A DNA stretch of 64,000 nt from Methylicorpusculum oleiharenae (GTDB lineage Bacteria; Pseudomonadota; Gammaproteobacteria; Methylococcales; Methylomonadaceae), in assembly GCF_009828925.2 (NCBI RefSeq), contig NZ_WUTY02000001.1:868001-932000 (forward strand). The letters run 5' to 3'. Below are positions 19,891 through 29,078 of the stretch, one piece after another (within the stretch, counting starts at the first letter, position 1; each line of letters opens with the position of its first letter). The translations under genes and the position numbers were made by a program. Below the pieces are notes generated by a model. That model was not told the DNA's origin and made no database searches. It worked only from the letters and a program-made list of their open reading frames with translations.

Positions 19891-21462
19891 TCAATCATTG
19901 AATTGTTCGACCATGATGTCCAGCGTTCTACTGAGCTCTGACAAGTCTTCGCAAGATCGGCCGGCTTTAGCTGCGTGACTGGATGTTTCCTGAGATAGCC
20001 TGTCAATAGCGACTATATTTCGGGCTATTTCTGCGGAGACAGCGTGCTGTTGCTCCGCCGCAGTTGCAATTTGTAAGGTCATGTCACTGATGGTGTTCAC
20101 CGAATTATTGGTCTCAATCAATAATTGGGTCGATATTTGGCCTTGTTCCGCACTTTCAGAAGCTTTTCTTCGAACTTTCGCCATTTCTTCTACTGTCCTG
20201 CTTGTCCCCTGTTGCAAGGCCTGAATCATCGAATTGATTTCCTCAGTTGACTTTTGGGTACGTCCTGCCAAAGTCCTCACTTCATCGGCAACCACTGCAA
20301 ACCCGCGTCCCTGTTCTCCTGCCCGGGCAGCTTCAATTGCTGCGTTTAAAGCCAGCAAATTCGTTTGCTCGGCAATGCTTTTAATCACATCAAGCACACC
20401 GCTGATATCCAGGCTGTTTTTGGCCAAATGCTGAATGGCTGTTTCGGCGCCATCGATTTCTTGGGACAAAGAGCTTATCAAATCAAGTGTTTCACTGACA
20501 CGCGACAAGGTTTGCTTCGATTGCTGATTGGCATCCGTCGCTGCTTTAGCGGCATTACTGGCGCTTCGGGCAACTTCATCGATAGTACCGGTCAATTGCT
20601 GGACAGCACTGGCGATGCTATGAGTTTCTTGTAACTGATGGTGCATGGCCACCGTCACCTCGTTGACGGCAGAATTGGTCTCTTCGGCTTTTTGTAAAAG
20701 TGTCTCAGTTGACTGGGTCAGGCGCAGAATAATAGTTCTTGATTTTGCCTTAAGCAGTTTAAACGTCAGGAGTAATTGGCCTGCCTCCGTTTTATCGCGG
20801 GTATAGATGTGCTGCATTAATGGATTGTTGACTTCTTTCCTGGCAGTCTCCACGACATCTTGGAGTGGAGACAGAATTATCCTGATGAGCAATGAAGAAA
20901 CCAGTGTCGCCAGTGAAAAAGAAATGCCTGCCGATACTGGGCCGATTTCTCCCATTAGGTACAAGGCGGAAAACAAAACAGCGAACAGGGATGCGTTACC
21001 AAACATAATCCGGCCAAGAATACCCAGACGTCGGGAGTTAAGATCGGCCGATTTCCCTGATTGTATGTTTTTATAAAGTTGTTCGGCACGATCCAGAAGT
21101 TCACTATCGGGTTTAACGCGAACCGATTCAAAACCGATAACCCGGCCTTTTTCGATACGAGGCGTGACAAAAGCATCAACCCAGTAATGGTCACCGTTTT
21201 TGCAGCGATTTTTAACGATTCCCATCCAGGGTTTTCCCGCACTGATCGTTCCCCACATATCCGCAAATGCTTCACTGGGCATATCGGGATGCCGGACAAT
21301 ATTGTGGTTATGATTTAGCAATTCCTCTTCACTAAATCCGCTTAATTTGATGAAGTCAGGATTAACGTAACTTATAACGCCATTAGGGTCGGTAGCCGAA
21401 GTCAGGACCAGCGCACCGGGGTAATCAATAGCGTTTTGGGTAACAGGAAGGTTGTTTCTCAT
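19891..21462 (-). CDS. PAS-containing methyl-accepting chemotaxis protein (Aer-like)
   Basis: 523 residues. The N-terminal PAS domain (about 20-115; [19 protein letters not shown] and [14 protein letters not shown]) is of the Aer type, which in E. coli binds FAD and senses redox or oxygen. Two membrane helices (about 152-195) follow with no large periplasmic domain, then HAMP-like and coiled-coil signalling regions with the conserved hairpin tip [21 protein letters not shown]. It would relay an internal energy or redox signal to the Che pathway. No che genes are in this window. Transcribed alone; upstream ribosome-binding site is weak. Confidence 0.92.
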   Translation of the reverse strand: MRNNLPVTQNAIDYPGALVLTSATDPNGVISYVNPDFIKLSGFSEEELLNHNHNIVRHPDMPSEAFADMWGTISAGKPWMGIVKNRCKNGDHYWVDAFVTPRIEKGRVIGFESVRVKPDSELLDRAEQLYKNIQSGKSADLNSRRLGILGRIMFGNASLFAVLFSALYLMGEIGPVSAGISFSLATLVSSLLIRIILSPLQDVVETARKEVNNPLMQHIYTRDKTEAGQLLLTFKLLKAKSRTIILRLTQSTETLLQKAEETNSAVNEVTVAMHHQLQETHSIASAVQQLTGTIDEVARSASNAAKAATDANQQSKQTLSRVSETLDLISSLSQEIDGAETAIQHLAKNSLDISGVLDVIKSIAEQTNLLALNAAIEAARAGEQGRGFAVVADEVRTLAGRTQKSTEEINSMIQALQQGTSRTVEEMAKVRRKASESAEQGQISTQLLIETNNSVNTISDMTLQIATAAEQQHAVSAEIARNIVAIDRLSQETSSHAAKAGRSCEDLSELSRTLDIMVEQFND

Positions 21463-21749
21463 GATAGCCCTATAGGTAGTTTCATGTTTCCAAAGAGTGA
21501 AGCGGCAAACAGGTGTTGCTTAATCCTCATACCAAAAGCTTAGCTGATAATGGATTCCACGCAGAATAAGATTTGGATAACATGCTGGGGCGTTTCCTGG
21601 TAAGAAGCTTCGCGCAATACGGGAATTCAATGACAATGATCTTTGTAACTACTCGCCCTCTTGGAATTGAATGTGTAGGTGATTGATTGAAAAGGCTCTG
21701 CAACAGGGATATCTTCATGCGTCCTTATTTCGCTTAAGCTTCATCCAGG

Positions 21750-22610
21750 CTACTTTTTGTCCCGCTTCAAACGGTAAAGCGCCGAAATATCCTCGTCACC
21801 AAAACCTTGAGCCATCAGTTGTTCATAATCTTTCACCGTCTTATCCGACAGCGGTATTGCTGACCCTGATTTTTGAGCCATGTGCCGGCAAATGTTCAGG
21901 TCTTTGTGATGCAGCGCCAGCTTGAAGCCGGGGGCAAAAGTGCCCTGGGTCATTGTGAGGCCCCGGTGTTCCAGAAACCAGTTGCCTGAGGCACCGCCGG
22001 AGATGACGTCGACGACTTTATCCATGGGCAAGCCTTGTGCCTGGCCAAATGCCAACGCTTCGGTGACAGCCTGGCTGATGCCTGCACACATGATTTGATT
22101 GACGGCTTTAGTCGCCTGACCCATGCCTACCGGACCCATGTGGACGATGCGTTTGGTCATCGCGGCCAATACCGGACGAACACGCTCCAACGCGTCGGCA
22201 TCCCCGCCAACCATCGTGACCAGTGTCCCGTTATTGGCGCCTTCAACACCGCCTGATACCGGCGCATCCAGAAAGTCAACCTGCTTTTCGGCCATCATGG
22301 CTGCCGCTTGAAGCGCAGTGTCGCTGCTCACGGTGGACATATCGATAACGACAGTCCCGGGTTTGATTGAGTCCGCAATCGCGTTAACCACCGCCAGCAC
22401 ATCCTGATCGGCTGAAATACAGATCAGCACCACATCCACCACTTGTGCCAATTCGGCAGGATCAGTGTGAGCGCTGACCCTAAGTTCATCGGCCAAATCA
22501 TGCGCTTTACTTTCCGTGCGGTTGTAAACGGCGGCCAGCAAACCGGCTTTGGCCAGATTCCTTGCCATGCCCAAACCCATGGCACCTAAGCCAATCAAAC
22601 CTGCTTTCAT
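21750..22610 (-). CDS. NAD(P)-dependent beta-hydroxyacid dehydrogenase
   Basis: 286 residues of the 3-hydroxyisobutyrate / tartronate-semialdehyde reductase family: N-terminal Rossmann motif GLGAMGLGMARNLAKAG, substrate-site DAPVSGGVEGANNGTL, catalytic Lys in TKAVNQIMCAG, and a helical C-terminal domain. Candidates include 2-hydroxy-3-oxopropionate reductase (GlxR/GarR), succinic semialdehyde reductase and 3-hydroxyisobutyrate dehydrogenase; sequence alone does not decide. It starts one base after the speA stop codon, so the two genes are translationally linked, though no metabolic link to polyamine synthesis is obvious. Confidence 0.88.
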   Translation of the reverse strand: MKAGLIGLGAMGLGMARNLAKAGLLAAVYNRTESKAHDLADELRVSAHTDPAELAQVVDVVLICISADQDVLAVVNAIADSIKPGTVVIDMSTVSSDTALQAAAMMAEKQVDFLDAPVSGGVEGANNGTLVTMVGGDADALERVRPVLAAMTKRIVHMGPVGMGQATKAVNQIMCAGISQAVTEALAFGQAQGLPMDKVVDVISGGASGNWFLEHRGLTMTQGTFAPGFKLALHHKDLNICRHMAQKSGSAIPLSDKTVKDYEQLMAQGFGDEDISALYRLKRDKK

Positions 22611-22611
22611 A

Positions 22612-24447
22612 TTATTTCTCCAGGTACGTGTAAGAAACCAAACCGGCGTCCAGTTCTTTCAGGTACATTTGGCGCAGTGTTTCGTTGATATCGCTGAGTG
22701 CCAGTTTTTGCCGGTACGCCGCTCTTAATTCTTCCGGATTGATGTGCACATAATCCAGCAAGTCACCGACATTTTCGCCGATCTGCAAGTCGGAAAAATG
22801 GTAACCGTTAGGATCCAGCTCAATGTTGATCGAATGGGTATCGCCGAACAGATTATGCATATCGCCCAGGATTTCCTGGTAAGCCCCGACCATAAAAAAA
22901 CCGATCAAATAGGGCTCATTTAAATCGATAGCATGCACAGGCAAGGTTTTTTCAATGTTCTGTCCGTCCACATAAAGGTCTATCACGCCATCGGAATCGC
23001 AGGTCAGATCTTGTAATACGGCGCGCCGATCAGGTTGCTCGTTAAGCCGGTGAATAGGCATGATGGGGAAAACCTGATCTATACCCCAAATATCGGGCAA
23101 TGATTGAAATAGCGAGAAATTACAAAACACTTTATCGGCCAGTTTCTCGTTAAGCTCGGCAAGAATGGATGATTCGCTGTGAATATTCGGATTGAGCTGA
23201 CTTTTTATTTGCTGAAAAACCTGGATCTGTTGTTGCTCGGCGGTTGCCAGTTCAGTCAAGCCAAGTTTGCCTTGAGCGAATGCCTGACGCGCCTCGGCCA
23301 GGACGAATTGCGCATCATGATAAAGCTCGGCGATATTGTGTAGCGGCTGCACGGCGGGTTCACCCGATTGACCGATATAGACTTCAAGGTCGGTAACATT
23401 AGTGATCAGCACCGCATGATGCGCGGTCAGTGCGCGGCCGGATTCGGTAATAATGTTGGGGTGCGCGATACCGTGTTCACTGCAGCTATCGGCAAAACTG
23501 CGAACGATATTTTGCGCATACTCTTCCATGCTGTAGTTAATGGAGCATTCCCGCCGCGAGCGACTACCGTCATAATCGACGCCCAATCCACCGCCGGCGT
23601 CAACGGTATCAATGGGGGCACCCAGTTTGTGCAACTCCACATAAAACTGACCGGCTTCTTTAAGCGCGACTTTAATATCACGGATGTTGGCGATTTGCGA
23701 TCCCATGTGAAAGTGCATCAACTTCAAGCAATCCAACAAATTTTCTTGCTTGAGCCGAGTGATCAGATGCAGAAGATCGGCGGCATGAAAACCGAATTTG
23801 GATTTTTCGCCGCCGCTGTTCTGCCATTTACCGGCGCTGATGCTCGATAAACGCACGCGAACGCCCAGCTGCGGCTTTATGTTGAGTTGCGCAGCTTCCT
23901 GCAAAATCATTTCCAGTTCAGACGGCTTTTCGATGACGATATAGACATTCATCCCCATCTTTAAACCGATCAGGGCCAAACGGATATACGCGCGGTCTTT
24001 GTATCCGTTGCAAACGATCAAACCGTGTTTGGATAAAGCCAGTATCGCCAGCAATTCCGGTTTGCTTCCGGCTTCCAGGCCGACATTGTCACTTGCCAAA
24101 ATGCCTTCTATGACTTTACGCTGCTGATTGACCTTGATCGGATAAACCGGCGTGTAATGGCCCTGATAGTGATTATTACGGCAGGCTTTATCAAATGCTT
24201 GCTGCAATTGTCTCACCCTGTTTTTTAAAATATCGGTAAAACGAACCAGTACCGGCAACGACAGGTTTTTTTCTTTCAACGTTTGGGCTATTTCAAACAA
24301 ATCCAGCTCTACCGGCAGATCGGGATCGGGCTTGACTGACACCCGTCCGGCTTTATTGATGGAGAAAAAGCCGTCTCCCCAATTGTCGATTGAGTAAATT
24401 TCCGCTGATTCTTCGATGGTCCATGGTTTTGATGGGTTAGGTTGCAC
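22612..24447 (-). CDS. speA: Biosynthetic arginine decarboxylase
   Basis: 611 residues from a GTG start preceded by AGAGGC. SpeA converts arginine to agmatine, the first step of the agmatine route to putrescine. It is a PLP fold-type III enzyme: the PLP-binding Lys is in YPIKVNQQRKVIEGIL, and GGGLGVDYDGS, HFHMGSQIANIRDIK and the C-terminal GAYQEILGDMHNLFGD segments are all characteristic. No agmatine ureohydrolase (speB) or aguA/aguB is in view. The gene is divergent from speE (spermidine synthase), 164 bases away, which suggests shared polyamine regulation. Confidence 0.96.
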   Translation of the reverse strand: MQPNPSKPWTIEESAEIYSIDNWGDGFFSINKAGRVSVKPDPDLPVELDLFEIAQTLKEKNLSLPVLVRFTDILKNRVRQLQQAFDKACRNNHYQGHYTPVYPIKVNQQRKVIEGILASDNVGLEAGSKPELLAILALSKHGLIVCNGYKDRAYIRLALIGLKMGMNVYIVIEKPSELEMILQEAAQLNIKPQLGVRVRLSSISAGKWQNSGGEKSKFGFHAADLLHLITRLKQENLLDCLKLMHFHMGSQIANIRDIKVALKEAGQFYVELHKLGAPIDTVDAGGGLGVDYDGSRSRRECSINYSMEEYAQNIVRSFADSCSEHGIAHPNIITESGRALTAHHAVLITNVTDLEVYIGQSGEPAVQPLHNIAELYHDAQFVLAEARQAFAQGKLGLTELATAEQQQIQVFQQIKSQLNPNIHSESSILAELNEKLADKVFCNFSLFQSLPDIWGIDQVFPIMPIHRLNEQPDRRAVLQDLTCDSDGVIDLYVDGQNIEKTLPVHAIDLNEPYLIGFFMVGAYQEILGDMHNLFGDTHSINIELDPNGYHFSDLQIGENVGDLLDYVHINPEELRAAYRQKLALSDINETLRQMYLKELDAGLVSYTYLEK

Positions 24448-24563
24448 GTCTTGCCTCTGTTCCTAAATTTCGGTTACTTATCACGTTGTTGTGAATGGCG
24501 GAAGATCTTAAATTTGGAGAGGCTGATTTGTTCAGCACTTCCCCTTATGTCACAAAATTCTAA

Positions 24564-24569
24564 TATAAT
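24564..24569 (+). promoter_or_regulatory. Possible -10 element upstream of speE
   Basis: TATAAT stands 43 bases before the speE start in the speA/speE divergent region. I could not pair it with a convincing -35 hexamer, so this is tentative. Confidence 0.3.
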
Positions 24570-24611
24570 GCCCGTATTATTGTTTCATTTTAATTTCAGG
24601 AATTATCGCAC

Positions 24612-25457
24612 ATGAATCCCTCTGAATGGTTTACCGAGCAAGTCCCCGGTGCCGAATCGGCTTTTTCATTAAAAATCAAACGTAAATTGCACGAAGAACA
24701 ATCCCCGTTTCAATTTATCGAAATATACGAAACCGAAACCTTCGGCAATCTGATGGTGATAGACGGCTGTACCATGGTCTCGACCCGGGATAACTTTTTC
24801 TATCATGAAATGATGAGCCATCCGGTGTTGTTCACCCATCCCAATCCCAAAAATGTCTGGATTATCGGCGGCGGCGATTGCGGAACCCTAAAAGAAGTAT
24901 TGAAACATCCAGGCGTTGAGCATGTCGTTCAGATCGATATTGATGAACGCGTCACCCGGCTGGCTGAAATTTATTTTCCTGAATTGTGTGAATCGAATGA
25001 TGATCCCCGAGCCGAATTGAAATTTATCGACGGCATCAAATGGGTAAAAGACGCCGCACCCGGTTCCGTTGACATTATTATCGTCGACAGCACCGACCCC
25101 ATCGGTCCGGCGGAAGGTTTGTTCGGTGCCGAATTTTACCGTGATTGTTTCAATTGTTTGTCGGATACCGGCATCGTCATTCAACAAAGCGAGTCCGCTT
25201 TATACCATCTAAAATTAATGGGCGAAATGCGTTCAGCCATGCAAGGCGCGGGTTTTGATCATCTGCAAACCGTGTTTTTCCCGCAATGTATTTATCCTTC
25301 CGGCTGGTGGAGCGCGACGATGGCATCCAAAGCCGATCTGGGTCATTTCAGAGAAATGGATGCCGCTAAAAAGGGCTTTGAAACCGTTTACTACAATATC
25401 GATATTCATCGCGCAGCGCTTGCGCAGCCGGAATTTTTTAAGCGTGCTTTTGCATAA
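24612..25457 (+). CDS. speE: Spermidine synthase
   Basis: 281 residues, the normal length. It transfers the aminopropyl group from decarboxylated S-adenosylmethionine to putrescine. Visible are the N-terminal beta-domain (WFTEQVPGAESAFSLKIK, SPFQFIEIYETETFGNLMVIDG), the Rossmann nucleotide motif (VWIIGGGDCGTLKEVLKH), the acidic ligand QIDIDERV and the catalytic-loop VDSTDPIGPAEGLF. Classical SpeE has GGGDGGTLRE; here the fifth residue of that motif is Cys. No S-adenosylmethionine decarboxylase gene is in view. A MarR-type regulator follows 30 bases later, probably in the same transcript. Confidence 0.96.
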   Translation: MNPSEWFTEQVPGAESAFSLKIKRKLHEEQSPFQFIEIYETETFGNLMVIDGCTMVSTRDNFFYHEMMSHPVLFTHPNPKNVWIIGGGDCGTLKEVLKHPGVEHVVQIDIDERVTRLAEIYFPELCESNDDPRAELKFIDGIKWVKDAAPGSVDIIIVDSTDPIGPAEGLFGAEFYRDCFNCLSDTGIVIQQSESALYHLKLMGEMRSAMQGAGFDHLQTVFFPQCIYPSGWWSATMASKADLGHFREMDAAKKGFETVYYNIDIHRAALAQPEFFKRAFA

Positions 25458-25487
25458 TAACTGCGCGCTGTTCGGCGACAGGTTGGA

Positions 25488-26060
25488 ATGCGCGAATTAA
25501 GCACGTTCAAACTGATCGACAGAATCACTACGCTCTTACGTTCTGAAGAGCGTAAGAGATATCTGGCGATGGGATTACAGCCTATCCATGTGCAAATTCT
25601 GGAATATCTCGCGCAATGCAATAGACTGAGCGATACCCCGGCAGCAGTAACCGAGTATTTCGGTCTGACCAAAGGGACCGTATCGCAGTCTTTACAAGTC
25701 CTGGAACGCAAGGGCTATATAGAAAAAACAGCTAATCCGCTGGATAGACGGATTCTGCATTTGAACTTATCGCAGGAAGGCCAAGACCTGTTGGACGAAA
25801 TACTGGGGATTAATATGCTCCCCCATGCCTGCAAAACCCTGAATGACGATCAATTCGAGGAGATCAACAAGGCCCTGAATACGGCGCTGATCGCATTGCA
25901 AGCCGCTAATAACCTGAGAAGTTTCGGTGTCTGCTATACCTGTAAAAAAATGTCCGAGGTTGACAATCACTATCTGTGTGAACTAACACAAGAGCCTCTG
26001 AGCCAGGATGATACGATGAAAATTTGCCGGGAACATGTTCTGACGGAATCAGCGGATTAG
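25488..26060 (+). CDS. MarR-family regulator with Cys/His-containing C-terminal extension
   Basis: 190 residues. The first 145 are a MarR winged-helix repressor (HVQILEYLAQCNRLSDTPAAV, recognition helix near GLTKGTVSQSLQVLERKGYI, wing ANPLDRRILHLNLS). The C-terminus carries C149-x2-C152, C164 and C180-x2-H183, a pattern suggestive of a bound metal such as zinc or iron-sulfur, not part of ordinary MarR proteins. It lies 30 bases after speE, in the same direction. Targets are unknown; a redox or metal input is an inference from the Cys/His pattern. Confidence 0.85.
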   Translation: MRELSTFKLIDRITTLLRSEERKRYLAMGLQPIHVQILEYLAQCNRLSDTPAAVTEYFGLTKGTVSQSLQVLERKGYIEKTANPLDRRILHLNLSQEGQDLLDEILGINMLPHACKTLNDDQFEEINKALNTALIALQAANNLRSFGVCYTCKKMSEVDNHYLCELTQEPLSQDDTMKICREHVLTESAD

Positions 26061-26106
26061 CGTAAACTGTTACCATTACCTTTTAAATTATTTGAGCGAG
26101 TTTTTT

Positions 26107-26364
26107 ATGTTTGATCCAAAAGCACTTGATGAAATTGCCAGCCGTCTTGCCAACGCGGTTCCACCCGGCCTGAACAACCTTAAAGAAGATCTGGAAAAAA
26201 ACTTCCATGCGATCCTTCAAGGTGCGCTGGGTAAACTGGATTTGGTGACACGGGAAGAATTTGAAGTTCAAAAAGCCGTGCTGGCTAAAACCCGCGCCAA
26301 ATTGGAAGACCTGGAAAGCCGCGTAGCCGCCCTGGAAAATCCGAGTCCGCAACAAAGCAACTGA
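26107..26364 (+). CDS. ubiK: Ubiquinone biosynthesis accessory factor UbiK
   Basis: 85 residues from ATG 26107 (a TTG at 26092 is in frame but unlikely). It has the BMFP/YqiC pattern: an amphipathic N-terminal helix (FDPKALDEIASRLANAVPPG), LDLVTREEFEVQKAVLAKTR, and a C-terminal coiled coil (LEDLESRVAALE) that trimerises. UbiK binds UbiJ and helps aerobic ubiquinone synthesis at the membrane. Upstream of comM, an arrangement I have often seen in gammaproteobacteria. Confidence 0.93.
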   Translation: MFDPKALDEIASRLANAVPPGLNNLKEDLEKNFHAILQGALGKLDLVTREEFEVQKAVLAKTRAKLEDLESRVAALENPSPQQSN

Positions 26365-26460
26365 GTTATTTCGCAGGTCTGATCCGCTTGATAACAGATA
26401 CCCCTGGAAGTTGAATTTTCTCAGCCTCCAGGGTAATTAACCCTCCTTATATCGCACTCT

Positions 26461-27972
26461 ATGTCGCTGGCAATCGTATACAGCCGTGGCCGGTCAGGTA
26501 TTTCCGCACCACAGGTTACTGTCGAAGTTCATATTGCCAACGGGCTTCCTGCCTTGAGTATTGTTGGCCTTCCCGAAACGGCCGTTAAAGAAAGCAAGGA
26601 CCGCGTGCGGGGCGCCATCATCAATTCACATTTTGACTTTCCAATGGAACGCCTGACCGTCAATCTGGCTCCGGCTGATTTACCCAAAGAAGGCGGACGT
26701 TTTGATTTGGCGATTGCGTTGGGTATTCTCGCCGCTTCAGGTCAAATTGCAAAAAATCGGCTGGCTGAATTTGAATGCGTGGGTGAGCTATCGCTAGGCG
26801 GTGAATTACGCCCCATTTCCGGCGTCTTGCCGGTCGCCATACAAGCCAGAAACCAGGGCAGAGCGTTGATACTGCCCCGCGAAAACAGCGCTGAGGCCGC
26901 CCTGGTGCAAGGCATTCAACTGATACCGGCCGAACATTTGCTGCAGGTTTGCGCGCATTTAAGCGGTCAGCAGATTATTCAAACCGAGATTGAAAGTGCC
27001 GTACCGGAACCCTCGGATGATGAACCCGATTTTGCCGATGTGCATGGCCAATACCATGTCAAACGCGCCTTCGAAATAGCGGCTGCGGGCAATCACAATA
27101 TACTGCTGCTTGGCCCGCCAGGCACCGGCAAATCGATGCTGGCATCCAGATTGCCGACTATCCTGCCCTTGTTGTCTGAAGAGCAGGCCCAGGAAACGGC
27201 TGCGATTGCATCGGTCAGCGATCAGGGATTGAATGTTGCCAATTGGCGAAAACCGCCTTTCCGTGCACCGCATCATACCGCCTCAGCAGCCGCGTTAGTC
27301 GGAGGAGGCAGCAATCCAAAGCCCGGCGAAATCTCTTTGGCCCATAATGGCGCTTTATTTTTGGACGAATTGCCTGAATTTGACAGGAGAGTTCTGGAGG
27401 TCCTGCGTGAGCCACTGGAAACCGGACATATCACTATTTCCCGTGCTGCACGACAAGCTGATTTTCCCGCCCGATTCCAGCTTATTGCGGCCATGAATCC
27501 CTGTCCGTGCGGCTATCTGGGCGATCCTTCAGGCCGCTGTCATTGCAGCTCAGAACAAGTGGCGCGATACCGCTCCCGCATTTCCGGTCCGTTGCTCGAT
27601 CGAATCGACATGCACCTGGAAGTGCCACGCGTTTCTCTTGAAGTATTAAGGAAAGGCTCGCTTCAGGGCGAAGAAAGCAGCGCGAAAATCAGAACCCGCG
27701 TCATGAAGGCCCGCGATAGAGCCGTTCTCCGGCAAGGCAAAGCCAATGATGCGCTGTCCGCCAAGGAAGTCAAACTACATTGCCCGCTCTCTGAGCAAGG
27801 TCATCAATTGCTGGAACAGGCCATGGAAAAATTCGGTTTATCGCACAGAGCCTATCACCGCATTTTAAAAGTGGCCCGGACCATTGCCGATCTGGCAGGG
27901 TCACCGACTATCGAGATAACCCACCTCAGCGAAGCCATCAGTTATCGCAAACTGGACCGAGCGTTAAAATAA
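26461..27972 (+). CDS. comM: ComM/YifB family Mg-chelatase-like AAA ATPase
   Basis: 503 residues. ComM is a hexameric helicase that drives branch migration during integration of transforming DNA. The N-terminal Lon-protease-like fold (VTVEVHIANGLPALSIVGLP, LAPADLPKEGGRFDLAIALG) has no proteolytic role. Walker A is GPPGTGKSM, Walker B LFLDELPEF, sensor-type residues in AAMNPCPCGYLGDP (with the Cys pairs of the family), and the C-terminal RAYHRILKVARTIADL segment. Its presence fits natural competence, but no other competence genes are nearby. Runs alone after ubiK. Confidence 0.95.
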   Translation: MSLAIVYSRGRSGISAPQVTVEVHIANGLPALSIVGLPETAVKESKDRVRGAIINSHFDFPMERLTVNLAPADLPKEGGRFDLAIALGILAASGQIAKNRLAEFECVGELSLGGELRPISGVLPVAIQARNQGRALILPRENSAEAALVQGIQLIPAEHLLQVCAHLSGQQIIQTEIESAVPEPSDDEPDFADVHGQYHVKRAFEIAAAGNHNILLLGPPGTGKSMLASRLPTILPLLSEEQAQETAAIASVSDQGLNVANWRKPPFRAPHHTASAAALVGGGSNPKPGEISLAHNGALFLDELPEFDRRVLEVLREPLETGHITISRAARQADFPARFQLIAAMNPCPCGYLGDPSGRCHCSSEQVARYRSRISGPLLDRIDMHLEVPRVSLEVLRKGSLQGEESSAKIRTRVMKARDRAVLRQGKANDALSAKEVKLHCPLSEQGHQLLEQAMEKFGLSHRAYHRILKVARTIADLAGSPTIEITHLSEAISYRKLDRALK

Positions 27973-28008
27973 TCAAACGGGACAACAAATCTAATTTGAC
28001 TGGACCCT

Positions 28009-28491
28009 TTAGCGGCGGTATCGATAAGGGTTATCAACGACCCTGTAACCTTTTTGATGCCGGGTATAGTAAGTGTCGCCTGCGACATAATAGTCGACGC
28101 CCCGCTGCTTGACACGATGATGCAGCCTTGGCAGCGATATGACAATAGCACCGACAGGCGCATCAATGAGCCTGTAACCGTTTTGATTCGGCTGATAAAA
28201 ATAGCCCTCGTAATAGTAGTACTCATTTCGGCCGTGATTGAGTCGAGAAGCGCCATAGGGCAGGGGATTAATAACCCGGCCCGGGCGATAATCATTCCAA
28301 TAAGGCTGTGAATAAGAGCGCTGTTGCGGCTGTGTGCTGTGCCTGCGTGTTTGCTGCCTTTCCGCAGATGCTGGACGCGGTTTCGTATAACTATGCCGCA
28401 TTGAATTTTGCCCGTCATCCGCTCCGACTTCAGCTGTAAACACCAGACTAAGCCCTAAAAACAGGGCCTGTTTTGTAAGGTGATCAAACAT
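28009..28491 (-). CDS. DUF6515-type secreted protein
   Basis: 160 residues from ATG 28491, which has a perfect GGAGGT seven bases upstream; the open frame extends 29 codons further without support. A signal peptide (LFLGLSLVFTAEVGA) leads into a Gln/Arg/Ser/Tyr-rich spacer and a C-terminal domain I associate with DUF6515 (APVGAIVISLPRLHHRVKQR, GVDYYVAGDTYYTRHQKGYRVV). Function is unknown; similar proteins are periplasmic or surface-exposed. It lies 123 bases downstream of the Spy-like gene, in the same direction, and may belong to the envelope-stress regulon. Confidence 0.78.
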   Translation of the reverse strand: MFDHLTKQALFLGLSLVFTAEVGADDGQNSMRHSYTKPRPASAERQQTRRHSTQPQQRSYSQPYWNDYRPGRVINPLPYGASRLNHGRNEYYYYEGYFYQPNQNGYRLIDAPVGAIVISLPRLHHRVKQRGVDYYVAGDTYYTRHQKGYRVVDNPYRYRR

Positions 28492-28614
28492 AACACCTCC
28501 TTTTATGTGCCATGTCATAAATTGCCATGACACATTCAATGGGGATAAGTTTCCGTTGATGGACAAAGGCCAAATCAAGTGGCCTTTGCGCCCAGTCGTT
28601 TTAATTCAGATTGA

Positions 28615-28959
28615 TTATTTTGTCACTTCCGGTTTTTCAGACCGTCTTGTTTGAGCTTTTTCACGCCATTTGTCATGACGGCGCTGCTTCATTTCTTCCA
28701 GTTTTGTAAACTGCTCGGGAGTCAGTATGGTTTTCAACTGTGACTGGGTTTCGTCATGAATAGCTTTGTATTTTTCACCTTGTTCTTTGAATACAGCCCC
28801 TACTTTGGTTTGCTGCTCTTCGGTCAAACTTAATTCCTTGCTCATCCTTTCCATCCGTTTTACCTGATGACCTTCATCGTTGCCTTTACCACCTGGATAT
28901 GCAGCTACCGCCAAAGGAAATATCAGTGCCATCATGATCGCTATTTGTTTGGTTTTCAT
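28615..28959 (-). CDS. Spy/CpxP-like periplasmic chaperone
   Basis: 114 residues: a signal peptide (ending VAAYPGG) and a highly charged helical protein with two LTxxQ-type motifs (LSLTEEQQ and ILTPEQF). Spy and CpxP are ATP-independent periplasmic chaperones/sensors that buffer envelope stress, and Spy is a BaeR target in E. coli. The gene sits directly downstream of a BaeR-like regulator and BaeS-like kinase with a 119-base gap containing an inverted repeat, consistent with regulated expression. Confidence 0.88.
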   Translation of the reverse strand: MKTKQIAIMMALIFPLAVAAYPGGKGNDEGHQVKRMERMSKELSLTEEQQTKVGAVFKEQGEKYKAIHDETQSQLKTILTPEQFTKLEEMKQRRHDKWREKAQTRRSEKPEVTK

Positions 28960-29015
28960 AATAATGTCTCTCGGTTAATGATTGAAAAGAGAGCGTCTTA
29001 TTGCCGCCCTTGAGA

Positions 29016-29047
29016 CAAACTATACGCAGCAAATGCGTAAACAGTTT
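29016..29047. promoter_or_regulatory. Inverted repeat upstream of the Spy-like gene
   Basis: CAAACT (29016-29021), TACGCA (29023-29028), TGCGTA (29034-29039) and AGTTTG (29042-29047) form a nested inverted repeat in the gap between the response regulator stop and the Spy-like start. It could be a response-regulator operator or an attenuating hairpin after the kinase operon. Confidence 0.4.
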
Positions 29048-29078
29048 GCAGCGATTGTGAAATAAATGTGGAAGTTTT

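Noticed and set aside
23368-23850. 160-codon open frame on the plus strand
   Set aside because: It lies entirely antisense to speA, has no ribosome-binding site and no recognisable domain.
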